Shown: positions 49,844 to 61,963, counted from the first letter of the stretch. The stretch: 64,000 nucleotides of DNA from Byssochlamys sp. IMV 00236 (GCA_001931875.2 MSJH02000808.1:248001-312000), one strand, 5' to 3'. The notes: generated from the letters alone by a model not told the origin. Translations and numbers: made by a program.

Positions 49844-52008
49844 TCAAGCCTAATACACTGTTCGAATTGCGGTAGTCTCTCTCTGACCCATCCGAGATCC
49901 CTGCCACCTGGGCAGCTCTATATCCATATTACATCACGATGTAACTACTATTTTTGATACATGCTTTTAGAATTTCAAATACATCTTCTCAGGGCTCCAC
50001 CTACAAGTCCTCCGAAGCCTTCCGAGAGGCACCGGCCGAGCCACTATTAAAAGGTACCTAATCACAGCATTAAAAGACCACTGGCTTTCCCTATTAGCTA
50101 TATTTACTTTATGCGATATTCGAATAGTTAAAGATACGCAGAGAATAGTTATAAATTAAAAAAGAAGCTTGGATTCAAATTAAGGACAGGCGAACAGCGC
50201 TAGGAAAGATGAACCGTATAGGTCTATAGTAAAAAGAGTACATCCTAACGAAACTCGCGTGTAAACTGCGAATGGAAAATAAAAGCTTCCAGCCACGGCT
50301 TATTATTAAAGAAAGATTAGTTTGTAAAGCCGCACCCTGTACACAGCTAGGTAAATGTTCTCACGATTAATAAATCCAACCTTAGAACTAATCACTGGAT
50401 ATTTTTCCCGCACTAAGTAATGGGCACTTGTTATATAAGGCAATCGGACAGATTTGTGAACAGAGCAATATATACCCGGTTAAAAGTATGATAAAGGGCT
50501 AGCGAGGGAGCTGAGATGTAAGTGGTTAGATATTATTTTACAACACATTATTGATAAGTGGATTGAAGAAGTTAATTTAGTTGCTGGGGTTAGTTTATCT
50601 GTGTAAGTAGCGCAGTATTGCGATAACTGGACTGTCCTATCAGTACAAGAAATACTTGACCTCCTTATAGCTTGCGCCCCCAATCTTTCTAATGTACATG
50701 AGTAGAGGCACTGGCATTGCATACCTAGAGGGGACCCATTTGTGGGAGGGCGCGGCTATCCGCGAGATTTTGAGATTTAAAGCACCTCGGCAATTTGAAT
50801 GATCACTGGCAAATCATGGTCATAGAGCTTATAAAACCATAAGAAACCACTTCAATAGTTCAATTTGGAGGTATTCGAGGAGTTTTATTGCAATAGAATA
50901 AAGGAAGACACAAAAAGCAATGTTGTTAATAGACTCTGGTAGGTCCAACTCTATGCCACACAACAATCCGCTTGTATTTTAGCGGTCGATAGTAACATGC
51001 AGAGAAAAGTGGCAAGTTCCGCAGTTTCTTTGGTATCAATAGTCATTTTGGCATGACTTCAAGCTGGAGAACAGGTGTTGTAGGCAAACAAAAACCCCGC
51101 AGGATCCCACAGTATGCGTATATACCAAATCAAGCTAGGTAGAAGTATTCACTTACAAAAATGCCGCACAAGGTTTCTGAGCCAAGGAATTATTGAGAGG
51201 ATGTACATACGATGGCTTAGCTGAAAGTGTGCCAGTGGAGTGCAAGATTCGATCTGCAAAGGTTGATACAAGTACTGATGCTAACGCCGCTGATCCCGAT
51301 TCACAGACCCCAAATAATACATGACATACCCACAGTTTAGCTACGCTCCAAAAAGCCTTACTATTTATAGTACGGGTACCATCTCCGGACAAGTTCAAGT
51401 TAGGCCTAGGTTTTCAGTGCCAGCTGAAAGTGAATCCCCCAATATTATTGGTGTGAAGATCTTGTATGGATCCACGGATGCGAACAATGATTTGACATCA
51501 ATGAGTCTGCGTAGAAAACCTGATTCTGCTCTGCTGCTCGATTATTCAAAGCGCGGCCTTGACATGTCCGTTCTGCTTCGTCACTTCCAACGAGAACCAT
51601 CTTGGAATAAATATTCTGGTATCAAACTCATTCTTACTTCTTCAATATGTCTTGCTATCAGTCAATGCCCCTTATATTCTCAGAATACGTCCACCACTAT
51701 AAAGCAGAGGAATGGTGGAAGCGCATTTAAGAGCATAGTAAAGACTATGAATGGCTACGCGTCATTAGATTGACTCGAGTCAAAGACCTTGATTCACTAT
51801 GGGCTCATGAATATGTTCGAACCCTATATAGGGTCACCGGATCACGTGACACTAGTAAACAGGGCGGCCAAGAGTGTTCAACAATGCCCGACCGGAGCAC
51901 CGCTTAAGTATTGTTTCTCAATATCTATCTGAACACCAGAAGTCAACGAGTTACCTTTCCAAAAACCGAAATATCTCGTTGTCCACTTGTTGTCAAACTG
52001 TGACAAAT
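49844..52008. other. 2.2 kb region without a supported gene
   Basis: Short frames on both strands around 51,150-51,780 have a little coding character (plus 51,321-51,773, 150 codons; minus 51,153-51,398), but no family motif and no splice sites that join them. They could be a decayed gene. The remainder is ordinary AT-leaning intergenic DNA. Confidence 0.4.
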
Positions 52009-52249
52009 ATGCCTGCGAGTGATTGTCTTCGTAAGTGCTCTTTCTAATTAGCCTCTACGGCAATAAACTCACATAGGAGCAGAGCCACCCCTCACCCCGG
52101 CGGAGCGAGCTATCGTCAAGAGCTATGGCGGCTGGACTTTTTTCCTGGCTAACTATGGATTGAAACCTTGGAATACGGACGACGCCAAAGAAGGAAAGCA
52201 GATATTAGAAGGCTTGGTTGCTACGCAGCAGCACGACGAAGAAGAATAG
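52009..52249 (+). CDS. Small 64-aa protein of unknown function
   Basis: There are two exons, 52009-52030 and 52077-52249, with a 46-nt intron (GTAAGT...ACATAG). The product has a compact helical-looking core (LTPAERAIVKSYGGWTFFLANYG, split here as LTPAERAIVKSYGG and WTFFLANYG) and an acidic tail (QQHDEEE). It has no signal peptide or membrane segment. The pattern looks like conserved small proteins I have seen in Aspergillaceae, but no function is known to me. The good splice sites and non-random composition are the reason for calling it. Confidence 0.65.
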
Positions 52250-52628
52250 CCTTAACCAGGGTACCTCGGTTGCGTAAGTATCTGCTGGCTATTGGAGTGT
52301 TGAAGTAAACTGACAATGATACATGGTAATAGATGAATCGTTTTCACGATATGATTACGAGAGACGTATGATGGATATCCTCACAGTGGCAGAGGCTTAT
52401 GGACTGGGCTAGTACCTTTTAACTAAAGAATAAGTCCAATTATTTTCTTAAGACAAATTCACTACCGGAGCAGCAAATATCCAAAGAGGAGTAGTGCCTA
52501 TCCAAGGCAGGAAGTAAAGCGGATAGTTAGTAGTTAGTTAGTCTAAGTAGAGCGTTGGAGACCAGACACTAAGTAAACGGCCAAGTGCTGATCGAAGCTT
52601 AGACGGATGTAAGTACCTAGGTACCTAC

Positions 52629-52832
52629 CTACATCTTAGCATCTCCAGTGGCGGTGGCTTGCTTCCAGATCTTGATATTTCTATACCCTTGAGTCGTTTG
52701 AGTCGTACCATGACAAGCAGTTGTGCTGATAAGTGTTCCAGTGACCAGTTTCTTGTTCCCCTGATCTTCGTGTGGTCCCTTGGCGTAATTATGATGACAT
52801 GTCTGGGGATCTTTACCTGAGCCAGGGAACAT
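52629..52832 (-). CDS. Possible small protein or last exon, 67 codons
   Basis: A minus-strand frame has an ATG at 52832 and reads through CHHNYAKGPHEDQGNKKLV and GYRNIKIWKQATATGDAKM before the stop. The composition is polar and rather protein-like, with a CHH and a CHG motif. An acceptor-like GGCTCAG near its start suggests it may instead be the last exon of a longer gene, but no upstream exon could be found. It lies head-to-head with the PIN-like transporter gene, 110 bp apart. Confidence 0.35.
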   Translation of the reverse strand: MFPGSGKDPQTCHHNYAKGPHEDQGNKKLVTGTLISTTACHGTTQTTQGYRNIKIWKQATATGDAKM

Positions 52833-52943
52833 GAACCGACCGCCAAGATCTGAATCCTCCAGAGTTTTTCGAATAAAAAGTGCACTGCTGCTCGTTTATG
52901 GCGGGCACAGAAAAACTGCACGCTTCAATTGCACCCGTCGATT

Positions 52944-54416
52944 ATGACTTCCTCTAACGGTATCCTTGAGCCCTTTCTGGGCGCCTTACAGGCATGCGTC
53001 TCCGTTCTGTTTACTCTCTTTTGGGGACTTGTTGCAAGGAGGATGAAGTTACTGAAGGAGCAGTCGATCAAAGATCTGTCTGGACTAGGTGTGAGGGTCT
53101 TCCTGCCGGCTTTGATAGTTGTCAATCTGGGTTCTCAGCTGCATCTCGACACTGCACTCGATTATATCCCAGTATTAGGTAGGGGGGATCGGACTATACA
53201 TGCTGTACAGAAACTACTAACATTACTTTATTACAGTTTGGTCGACTGCATATACCGTACTGTCCATTCTGATCTCTCATTTTGTCACCAAACTATTGAG
53301 ACTACCACCCTGGGTTACTCCGGCATGTGCCTTCAATAACACCACTTCTCTACCATTGTTTCTGATGCAGTCGCTAGAGAGTGCTGGAAGTCTAAAGCTG
53401 ATTCTTCCGGACGGGAAACCAATGTCTGACGCAGTTGAACAGGCACAGAGTTATTTCCTGGTCTGTGCTGTCATCAGTAAGGTGATAGCTTATGCGACGG
53501 GCCCTAGGATGCTCCAAAATGGACGCGGTGGAGATGACCAAGACGAAGAAAATCAGCAGAACGGGGGAGAAAACAATCAGGATACTGAGCCAAGCGAGGA
53601 GCAGTTGGATGAAGAGACCCCCTTGTTGCCCGAATCCGTACACAAGGCCGGTCATAAGATGGTCTCCCCATTCAAGCACGGAGCAAACTACGTCTTCTCT
53701 CTCTTCCCCAGACGCGTCAAACAGGAACTAGTGTCCGTCGATTCTCCATTTGTGGACACGGCTATCCTCTGTGCTCTGACGGGTACCATTCTCGGGTTGG
53801 TGCCTCCCCTCCACAAGGCCTTTTTCGACCCATATGACGAAGGAGGAATCTTCAACGCTTGGTTGACAGCCAGTGTGAAGAATGTTGGGAAACTGTTCAC
53901 AACATCGCAAGTGTTTGTCGTGGGAGCAAAGCTAGGTGTCAGCTTTGAAAGAATGAAGCGCAGCGAAGGCTCGGGGAAAGTCCCAAAGCGAGCGATCCTT
54001 ACAATCTTCCTTATCCGTCTAGTTATCTGGCCAGCGTAAGTTAGACAGGATTATGCTTTGATTTTGTATTTCTACAATTACTGATGGCACTTTATACAGA
54101 ATAAGCATTTCTCTCATCTATGCCCTTGCTCTCAAAACAGGCCTGGTGCGCAATAACCCAATCTTGTGGTTCACAATGATGCTTATGCCAGCTGGTCCTC
54201 CCGCGTTGATTATCTCAGGTCTGGCAGAATTTGCCAAGGTGTCGGAGGTTGAGAAGTTTGCGGTTGCCAAAGTCCTTGCGGTATGTAGAAAACTGCACAC
54301 ATCGATTAGATCATTGCTGACTTCTGCAGATCATGTACGGCCTGTCTCCATTCTTCTGTCTCACTATTACCGGTGCTTTGAAGGCCACTCAAGCGGTACT
54401 TGAACATAAGTCATGA
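52944..54416 (+). CDS. PIN-like / auxin-efflux-carrier-type membrane transporter (Ecm3 group)
   Basis: There are four exons: 52944-53178, 53237-54035, 54100-54280 and 54330-54416 (433 aa). Introns are 58, 64 and 49 nt. Membrane helices fill both ends: the N-terminal half carries the conserved CAFNNTTSLPLFLMQSL segment, and the C-terminal half TMMLMPAGPPALIISGLAE and IMYGLSPFFCLT. A hydrophilic loop of about 75 residues (acidic, EEQLDEETPLLPE) separates them, the typical fungal PIN-like layout. Relatives sit in the ER or plasma membrane; the transported molecule is not known. The ATG at 52944 was taken because the longer frame starts only at TTG. The gene is intact. Confidence 0.88.
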
Positions 54417-55961
54417 GAAATCCGAAATTGCGTCGCGACGAAAAGTACATTACAAACGGCGATATAGTTATTAGGCAACTGAACATTGAATTTGCCTACG
54501 TTATACCAGTTCTTCTCATGCACTGCGGATGGCGTTCGGATGGTCGAGTAAACTTTATCTACATATATTCCTCCCATTTACCTGGATACCGCCTTTATTT
54601 GGAATTCAAACTTTCGCTACACTCTTTCAATATAGATAACTCAGTATACAGTAGTCGACGGCGATTCTAAGGCTTGCATCTCTCTCATTTAGCGCCGAAG
54701 TTTCAGACCTCGAACATATCAACCACCTATAAGATGGTCCCCGATATGTACGCGGTGTCCGAAGGGAACTCGTCCAGATATTGCGTAGATCATTGAGTTA
54801 ATTGTTATGGACTATTATCTGCAAGTTGTTATCTGAGATCTCTAACCGATGTCACATGGTATATAACAGTTATATACTGTTCCCAACCTTCCCGATTCCT
54901 ACCTCCGAAAGGATCTCTCTTGCGACCGAACTGCTCGTCATACCAACATCGCAAAACTTCATTTTATCTAATATTCTACATGTGGGCAATCTTTTTATTT
55001 TCTTGCACAACTCGCTGACCAAGATCAAAGTATGTATCAAACTTAGGTTACGACGACTATATATGCCTGTAGGCATATTGTTGTAGGTCGAGATCCGCAT
55101 CGTTGTCCCAAGAATCATCCGGAGCCCTGGCCGGAAGTATGTACATACATATGGCGAGTTCGCACAATCGTCGACGGACATGTCCAACATGTTCAGGGGT
55201 GTCAAATGGGAACTAGACATGGGATGGTGAGCCACGCTACTTGAATCATGACCATCTACGCTACTGACTTGTAAGGGAGATCTGCAAGTAACATTCATCC
55301 TTGAATCCAAACTCCGAATAGTATATGATTCATACGCCACCCTTTCTCCACGATTTCTGGTGCAGCTCATGATCATGATTGTATTAAACATTGCGGATAG
55401 TCGTCTTTTCCCCCTAGTTCCAGTCAAATGATTTGCTTTTCGTGCCACTGTAGTGTCCTGGTTACAGTATGGAATCGCGATAGTTCAAGTCACTTGATCG
55501 CCAGACTTGGACTTCTTTACAGCATATGAAGTTTTCCCGAAAGTGTTACGTTTTTCAATTCCATCCGAGACAAGAGGCATTTAATAGATCCGAGACTTTT
55601 CGCCTGTGTCAGAAAATATATGCTGAGAACTCAGACTAAGACGTGATAGTTATAGCAAGGTATTCATCAAAGATATCTACTGTAAGATAATCTACTGCGA
55701 TATGTCTAATTGGCCTCGATTTTCCAGACGACGTTTTCGTAGGCTATACACAGAGAAAGTGGAATTCCTATAGTTATTATGTCCAATGCCTCCAATTTGT
55801 CTTTACTGACCCGATATATAGAAGTCAACAACAGTGAGATCAGTTATCGGTCTGGCGTATTCCACTACTGAAAATATTAGGTAGATAATCGCAAAGCAGG
55901 CTCAATCATGGTTCCTTCTACTAAGGGGCTGTCACGGTCAGGTCTATTCGGCCATATCGAC
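54417..55961. other. 1.5 kb intergenic region
   Basis: No gene is supported. A minus-strand frame of 192 codons at 54,870-55,448 is open but has no recognisable motif, and its composition looks like chance. Confidence 0.4.
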
Positions 55962-56515
55962 TCATTGCATCGCATTCCACAATTTAGTTCCTATAATCTG
56001 TGGAAACCATACGGCTCTCCTCTTACAGAAAAATTCTTACTCAGGTATCTAATCTTTGCCCTCTGCGTTGTTCATCGTTCCAGTACTAATAATAACGGCG
56101 TCTTTGAGCATAATATTGAAAGAATTGGTGATAAACAATGGCGAGCCACACGAACTGCAAAGAGAACGTAACACAGAGTGTCCAGCATCTGTCTCAGTGT
56201 CCTCAGAAGTTCGTAGAATTTATTCTCCTTGGAGAATGCGGAGTTGCTAAGTACGACTTGTAAATTAGTATCTAATAAGCTCTTTTGCTGACGCCCGTCG
56301 CGGGAGTTAACAGGCGGGGAAAAGAGAGTAAAGCAAAACAGAGCGCAACACCATACAGACTTCCGATAGAAATTATTTGCCATGAAGATAGATCCAGTTG
56401 CACGGCGACAATTATCAAAATGACAGAGAACCTTCTTCGTCAATGGTTGTCCGACGACTTCGTATTCGACTTTTCTGCAGAGGCAGCTTCCAGAAGTAAT
56501 GCGAGAATCAGTCAT
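55962..56515 (-). pseudogene. GFA/CENP-V-family (glutathione-dependent formaldehyde-activating type) pseudogene
   Basis: Exons 56515-56357, 56287-56258 and from 56201 join in frame and show the zinc-fold family: GSCLCRKVEYEV, CRRATGS, then RSLCSSCGSPLF and STGTMNNAEG. At 56049-56051 a TAG stops the frame, and a TAA follows four codons later; yet the same frame continues with the family's C-terminal motif EFFCKRRAVWFPQ to TGA at 55962. Both stops can come from single G-to-A or C-to-T changes. In addition, the usual CHC zinc ligand reads CHF. The gene is therefore broken, or makes a truncated protein. Intron 2 (56 nt, GTCGTA donor) is weak. Confidence 0.7.
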
Positions 56516-56744
56516 GGTAGGCACAACCGATAATGCCATTGAGCCTTTTCTTATAACGATTCCTCCAGTTCGTAGTCACGTATCATATCATAGGAAGAAA
56601 GCTTATCTGAAACCACTTGATTGATGGCCAAAGTAAATCGTTGAGATCCAGAGTCAAACTCAAGGCGACTATCTGCGTACTTGTTTCTGTCGCAAGCACA
56701 ACATAGGGTTTCTTCGTTGGTCCTGCCTTGCGGAACTTCTCTTA

Positions 56745-57919
56745 TCAACATAGGACGTCGCCTTCTTTGGGGGGGATGTTTTCAATGTCGGATCCGGGCA
56801 ACGGGGCAACATACTGGTGGGTCTGGGCTGCTGTGTCTTCTTCTTCGCTCCAGAACTCGTACTCTGGACCATCCTGAGGTTCAGAGACATAGTAGCGAAG
56901 AAAAAGCTCGGAGGGTGCGTCGGTCCTAGATAGAAAGCTGTAGATAGGCGAAACCAGAACTTTTAATGTACCAGACTTGTCGAAATGGGCTTGCAGGAGA
57001 CGGCCATGTCGCGGCCCAAAAAGAGATATAGCCAGTACCTATTGAGATTAGAATGGGTTAGCGCAGTTGAATATCAGACTTGGGCAAGATAGCAGGGCAA
57101 AAAGAAAGGTTAAATATACTTACTGGAAAAAGCGATGTTTTTTCAAATTCCTTCTGCTGCAGACGGTTTTCAATTGCTTGTGCAATAGGTCCTAATTCGC
57201 CAAGCAATAATTCATTATCTTTGGCTTCTGCTCCAGTGCAAATAACGAGTATAATATGCGGGCGAAGTGTTTCTGGGTTATCGTCGTCGTCCTGCCACTC
57301 CCTCTGGGCATATGTATCCCAATGTAGAAAGTCTCCACGATGGCCATACATTAGTCTCTGTCCATTATCCCAGAACGAATTGTCATGTCTGCATTATCGA
57401 AATTATATATTAGAACATAAATTTCATTGATAATATATTCGAAAACTTACTCGATTTAGGACTACTTACTTGATTTGGGACCATCCAGTGATTTCTTCAA
57501 GAAATTCATCATCTCGCCCAATCTGCTTGCGCAAGTAGACGTAACAGACTTGCAAATAGTTGTAGGTTTGAAATGCTCTTTCCCTCATGATAATTGAAGG
57601 AGAAACATTTTTCATATTTGCAGGTTCATCATAGCTTGCGTCAAAGTCGATATAATAATCGATACCGCCCCCGTCGAGTTCAGACTCGGGAATTGAATAT
57701 TTTCCAAACTCCTCCAAGGTCATAGGTCTAAAGAGGCAGGCTTTAGAATTTGAGGAAATTCCTGTCATAAGGATCAAAAGATCTAAGAGAAATGCCGAGG
57801 CTAGTAAGTTCGTCCTGTCCATAAGCTGCCTGGGCTTGGGAATCTAGTTTTTCGAGCAAGCCCGATAGTGCTTGGTTGTATTTGTCTCTTAGGAGAGCTC
57901 GTTCATGAATGGACGCCAT
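56745..57919 (-). CDS. Hypothetical protein with probable 5' frameshift
   Basis: Exons 57388-57124 and 57038-56745 join well with the exon that ends at 57470 (introns 81 and 85 nt). The product is acidic and aromatic-rich (SFWDNGQRLMYGHRGDFLHW; EYEFWSEEED) with no family I recognise. The first exon is a problem: the ATG at 57919 opens a coding-looking frame (MASIHERALLRDKYN...) that runs into TAA near 57,750, one base out of step with the frame that reaches the splice site, and no GT lies between to make an intron. An ATG at 57822 is in the right frame (303 aa) and starts with a hydrophobic stretch. Either translation starts there, or a one-base indel has broken the gene. Confidence 0.5.
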
Positions 57920-58471
57920 AGTGGCACAAAAGAGAGATACAAGAACCTCACTTTGGTTGAGAAACGAAGGCCAAATCCCAGAGAAATGAATAGCGGAGTA
58001 GATATAGTCTCTTACGTCGGTAGTTGTTGGATGTCGGACCCTTCGGGTGTTCCTCTTGGCCGCTCTGTTCACTGGTGTCGCGTGACCTAGGCGAACCCAT
58101 ACTTAAGTACCTAGGCTCTAGTTCAATCAAGCAAGCTTTCTATATCTGCGATCAGGAGGGGAAACAAGTGCAGTCGACCGTCGGAAATGTATCATTGGTG
58201 GAAATTCAAATATAGTACTCCGTATATCGTCCGAACACTCTGACAGCACAATAAGTATATTTAGCCATGACGTCCCGCTTCAGGTTGGGGATTAGAGATG
58301 GTCAGTCCACGGAGAACATATATGTATGTACATACATATATTGCATCCTTGTAACTATAAGGTGTTGCTTATACATGAAGAGGGATGCGACGCTCTTACA
58401 CGAGGTTAGGATTGAGGTTATCAGGCTGATTCTATAGTTGGAATAGGGCGCAAGCTTTCTATCCATTCACA
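57920..58471. other. Intergenic region with short repeats
   Basis: No gene. It contains a TATGTATGTACATACATA palindromic microsatellite (58321-58338) and one TACTCCGTAT motif (58,213-58,222). It is upstream of the broken glycosidase gene. Confidence 0.45.
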
Positions 58472-59910
58472 ATGCTTCAACTCAATCTCCCCCTCATCCT
58501 CCTACTATACACCTCCCTATCCCAAGGAACAATCGTCCGACGACCCATCATCACCCGTTTCAACCCAACCCGACGCACTGTATCATCCAACTACACAACT
58601 CCCATCCAGATCGGAAACGGCAACTTCGCTTTCGGAGCCGACATCACCGGTCTACAGACCCTTCAACCTTTCAACACGCTGTCATCATGGGGTTGGCACA
58701 ATACCTCACTGCCAAACAATACAACGCCTGCAAACTTCACGGGGCTCGATTGGTGGACGCACGGCAGGCTGGTGAATTACGACCAGCCGAATCCTGCAGA
58801 GCCGGAGATTTCGCAGTGGTTGATCGCGAATCCGCATAGGGTCAATCTGGGGAGGGTAGGGTTTGCTTTTTTCGAGGGAGATGTGGCAGTCAACGTGTTG
58901 ATGGAGAGAGATGTGTCTTCTGCAATGCAGGAATTAGATCTCTATTCTGGATCTGTCAAGTCTGTTTTTACGGTCAATGGGTCAGAGGTCGAAGTCACTA
59001 CCGTGGTAGATCCACAAACAGACACTTTGGCCGTCAAGACATCCTCGACGCTGCTGAATGAGGGCCGACTAGGGTTCTTTGTGGATTATCCATATGCGAC
59101 GGATGTGAATAAATTCGAGGCTCCGTACGTTGGTGATTGGGATGCAGTCAACAAGCATAAGACCGATCTCGAGAATGAGAATGGAAATGGAGCGCATGGT
59201 GCTGCGAAGATTACGCACAAGATGGATAACACCGTTTATTACACCTATTTGAGATGGAATGAGAAGTCTCTCCTCCAAACAGCACGACAAACCCTACGTT
59301 TGAACTCGCATACTGGCGATTCGGCCTGGATACAGCCATCACTTGGAAACAGCGCTTGAATGAGCCCGTTCCAGAGACATGGAGTACTGTTGCAGCACAT
59401 CTCGCACCGCTTCCCACCACCAAGTCCCCAACGGGAGAGGAAACCTACACTCTCTACGAAGGAATCTCTAACATGTGGAGGGACCCCCAGACCGTGATGG
59501 ATCATCCAGCCTTGACAGCTATCTACGGCCTGCTCCCCGCACCGTCCCGCGCACCAGACATTCTGAACCGCACCATTCTCACTGCCACTGCGGTCGAGGT
59601 TGCCCGTGCTTGGAATTTCACTGATTGTTGGGGTTGGGACTTTCCCATGCTTGCCATGAATTCAGTGCGGTTAGGCGATGTAGATGCGGCCGTGAGGTAT
59701 CTGGTTGACGAGTACTTCCAGTTTGACGACGTCGGCATGCCCATAGGATCAGAGGGAAAGGCACCCACGCCGTATTTTCCCGGAAGTGGAGGATTACTGC
59801 AGGCTGTGGCAATGATGGCTGGCGGGTGGGGAGGAGAGGACACAGGATTTGTACCGGCTTTTCCAAGAGATTGGATGGCCAGAGTAGAAAAGTTTAAAGG
59901 AGTCCTATGA
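58472..59910 (+). pseudogene. Six-hairpin glycosidase-like gene with internal deletion
   Basis: The 5' part (58472 to about 59290) begins with a signal peptide (MLQLNLPLILLLYTSLSQG) and a complete N-terminal domain (IGNGNFAFGADITGLQT). The 3' part (about 59,290-59,910) codes, two bases out of frame, for the end of the same family (FELAYWRFGLDTAITWKQR, then WNFTDCWGWDFPMLAMN). The two halves meet near the sequence CACGACAAACCCTACG. Members of this fungal six-hairpin glycosidase group are about 700-780 aa (from memory), so roughly 280-300 codons of the catalytic barrel are missing here. An intron cannot explain this. Only a truncated secreted protein of about 295 aa could be made. Confidence 0.78.
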
Positions 59911-60189
59911 ATTGAGACATTGGTGTAGGCAACCGGGTAAAAGGATGCGAGTAAAATATTAAAATATGAATTCTGTGATGAATTTCCGCGGCATTGTTCT
60001 GTGCATATGCCATTTCCTGCGTCATGCTATTTTCACACCTGGACAAACAACAACTGTATGGGGAATATCTCACAGAGAATGGAATGCTTTGCCGGCAGGG
60101 ATATCTTTCTGAAAAGTGAAATATCAAACATAGAAGATAAATTGATGCCAGGCAGAATGTATAATTTAGCAAGCATTGACAGCAACCGC

Positions 60190-61300
60190 TTACTTGCTGC
60201 GCTTGTAGATCTTGGCGAGGAATGCCTCAAAAACTTCCTTCTTGAGGCCTTGAGTCTCGTCCACGGCGGCGATCTTGGCCCGCAGGTCGCCAACAGTCTT
60301 CTCCTCATTGTCCTTGTACACCTGCTCCAGCTGCAGCTCATTGAAGATGGTCTTGACTTTGGCTTCGAGCTCACGGTCCTTGCGACCGTAGGCGGCGTCG
60401 AGCGTCTTGCGCTGCTCGGGTGTGGCTCTCTGCAGTGCCTGATTGATCAGCCACGAGCACTTGTTATCCTGAATATCAGTACCGATCTTTCCAATGACTG
60501 CTGGGTCACCGAAGGCATCCAGGTAGTCGTCCTGGATCTGGAAATACTGGCCAAGAGGGATGAGGATATCGTGAGCCTGGCGGAGGTTCTCCTCCGTCGC
60601 AAGTTGGAGGTAGTGCAAAGCCAGGGCCACGGGAAGGTAGAAGCTGTAATAAGCAGTCTTGTAGGTCACGATGAACATGTACTTCTCCATGGAGAAGTTG
60701 TCCAGGTTGACATTGTCCTCTGGGGCGGTGATCAGGTCGCACAGCTGACCCAGCTCGGTCTGCCAGGTGGTCTCATGGAAGAGCTCCACAAGATCGACGT
60801 ACGCGGGGTGCGAACGGAAATGTTTCTTGAGAATGATGTAGATACCGGATTCCAGCATGAAAGCGTCGTTGATTGCGATCATGCCCACGCCCTCCTGGCG
60901 GTACCAACAGGGCTGGCCACGTCGAGTGATGGAGCTGTCCATGATGTCGTCACTAACGAGGAAGAAGGCCTGCAGAAGCTCCGTGAGCCAGCCCAGCATG
61001 CTGAGGTGCTTGAACTGCTCGTCTGTCAGGGGCTTCTTGAGAAGAGCCAGGCCGGTATCCGGAACGGAGAGACCACGGTTCAGCTTGCCGCCAGGAGTGT
61101 TGACATTGAGGGACTGCGCAATTAAGATATCTCGTTAGCATAAACAGTTGACATAGAAAGCAACTGAACTACTAGCTAACCTTCTCAAACCACTGGAGAG
61201 CGTTCTCCGGCACATTGTACTTCTTCGCAGCCTCCTTGAGGTCCTCCACCAACGAGGGGAAGACCGCCTCGAAGTCCGCACGCTTGACGGTAGTCGCCAT
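60190..61300 (-). CDS. erg20: Farnesyl diphosphate synthase
   Basis: There are two exons, 61300-61181 and 61113-60190 (347 aa, the standard fungal length), with a 67-nt intron. The enzyme joins DMAPP/GPP with IPP to make farnesyl diphosphate for sterols, dolichol, ubiquinone and prenylation. The first aspartate-rich motif is DDIMD preceded by FF ([11 protein letters not shown]), which limits chain length to C15. The second is DDYLD ([12 protein letters not shown]). GKLNRG and the basic C-terminus KIYKRSK are also present. It is cytosolic. The start [10 protein letters not shown] is the only ATG close to the splice site. The gene is intact and diverges from Cdc23. Confidence 0.97.
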
Positions 61301-61963
61301 ATTTGAGAAGCACAGTCGAACCGGGCTGGGAAGAATGGAAAAGAGAAGTAAACCTCCGTTGATGACGGTTAATGACGGACAGAAAAGGGGGCGAGGCAGC
61401 ACAATTCTAAGTAAGATTCTCTAGTTACACCAAGTCGATAACCCCGCGTCGAGTGTTTGCTTTGTTTGCCCGCGGATTTGGTTCGCGCTTCACAGTATCT
61501 AGGTGAGCAGTTACTGCGAAGCCGACGGTCTCTTGACGCTTCTCCATTTATTTTTCTAAAAGTGCTTCCGGGGCTCAATTGACTGTGGATAATTGATATG
61601 GCTGGTATGTTCACTGACGCTCACCCCGTGACTGCTTTCTAAGTATTCTGCTGTCGCGTCCAACTGCATGGCTCCGGAGACACGCGTGGACTGCATATTA
61701 ACGCAATCTAGATCCTGTTTCCTGCGAATAAGAAGCTCGCACCATATACAATTACGATCACTGACATATTGCTTATTTTTGAGCCTAGGATGTTGACGAA
61801 TTGTTCCAGCCTGGATTCCCCAATTGCTGAGTCCTAAGTTCGACAGTCGACAGCTCCGATTGACGACCAGTCCAGTCCGTCCGGTCATCAGAGAAAGAAA
61901 GTCCCACAGACCGATTCGCGTGTATCCTGGGTAAGAGAGCCAGTTTGGTTCTCAGAAACGATT
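61301..61963. promoter_or_regulatory. Divergent promoter region between erg20 and cdc23
   Basis: About 660 bp separate the two start codons. No coding frame is supported. No specific regulatory site was recognised. Confidence 0.4.

Noticed and set aside
51153..51773. Overlapping ORFs on both strands
   Set aside because: Neither strand gives a joined gene model or a recognisable domain; left as unexplained.
54870..55448. 192-codon minus-strand ORF
   Set aside because: No motifs, no splice support and composition typical of chance in GC-balanced DNA.
60001..61125. 374-codon plus-strand ORF
   Set aside because: It is the antisense shadow of the farnesyl diphosphate synthase exon, which has clear catalytic motifs on the minus strand.
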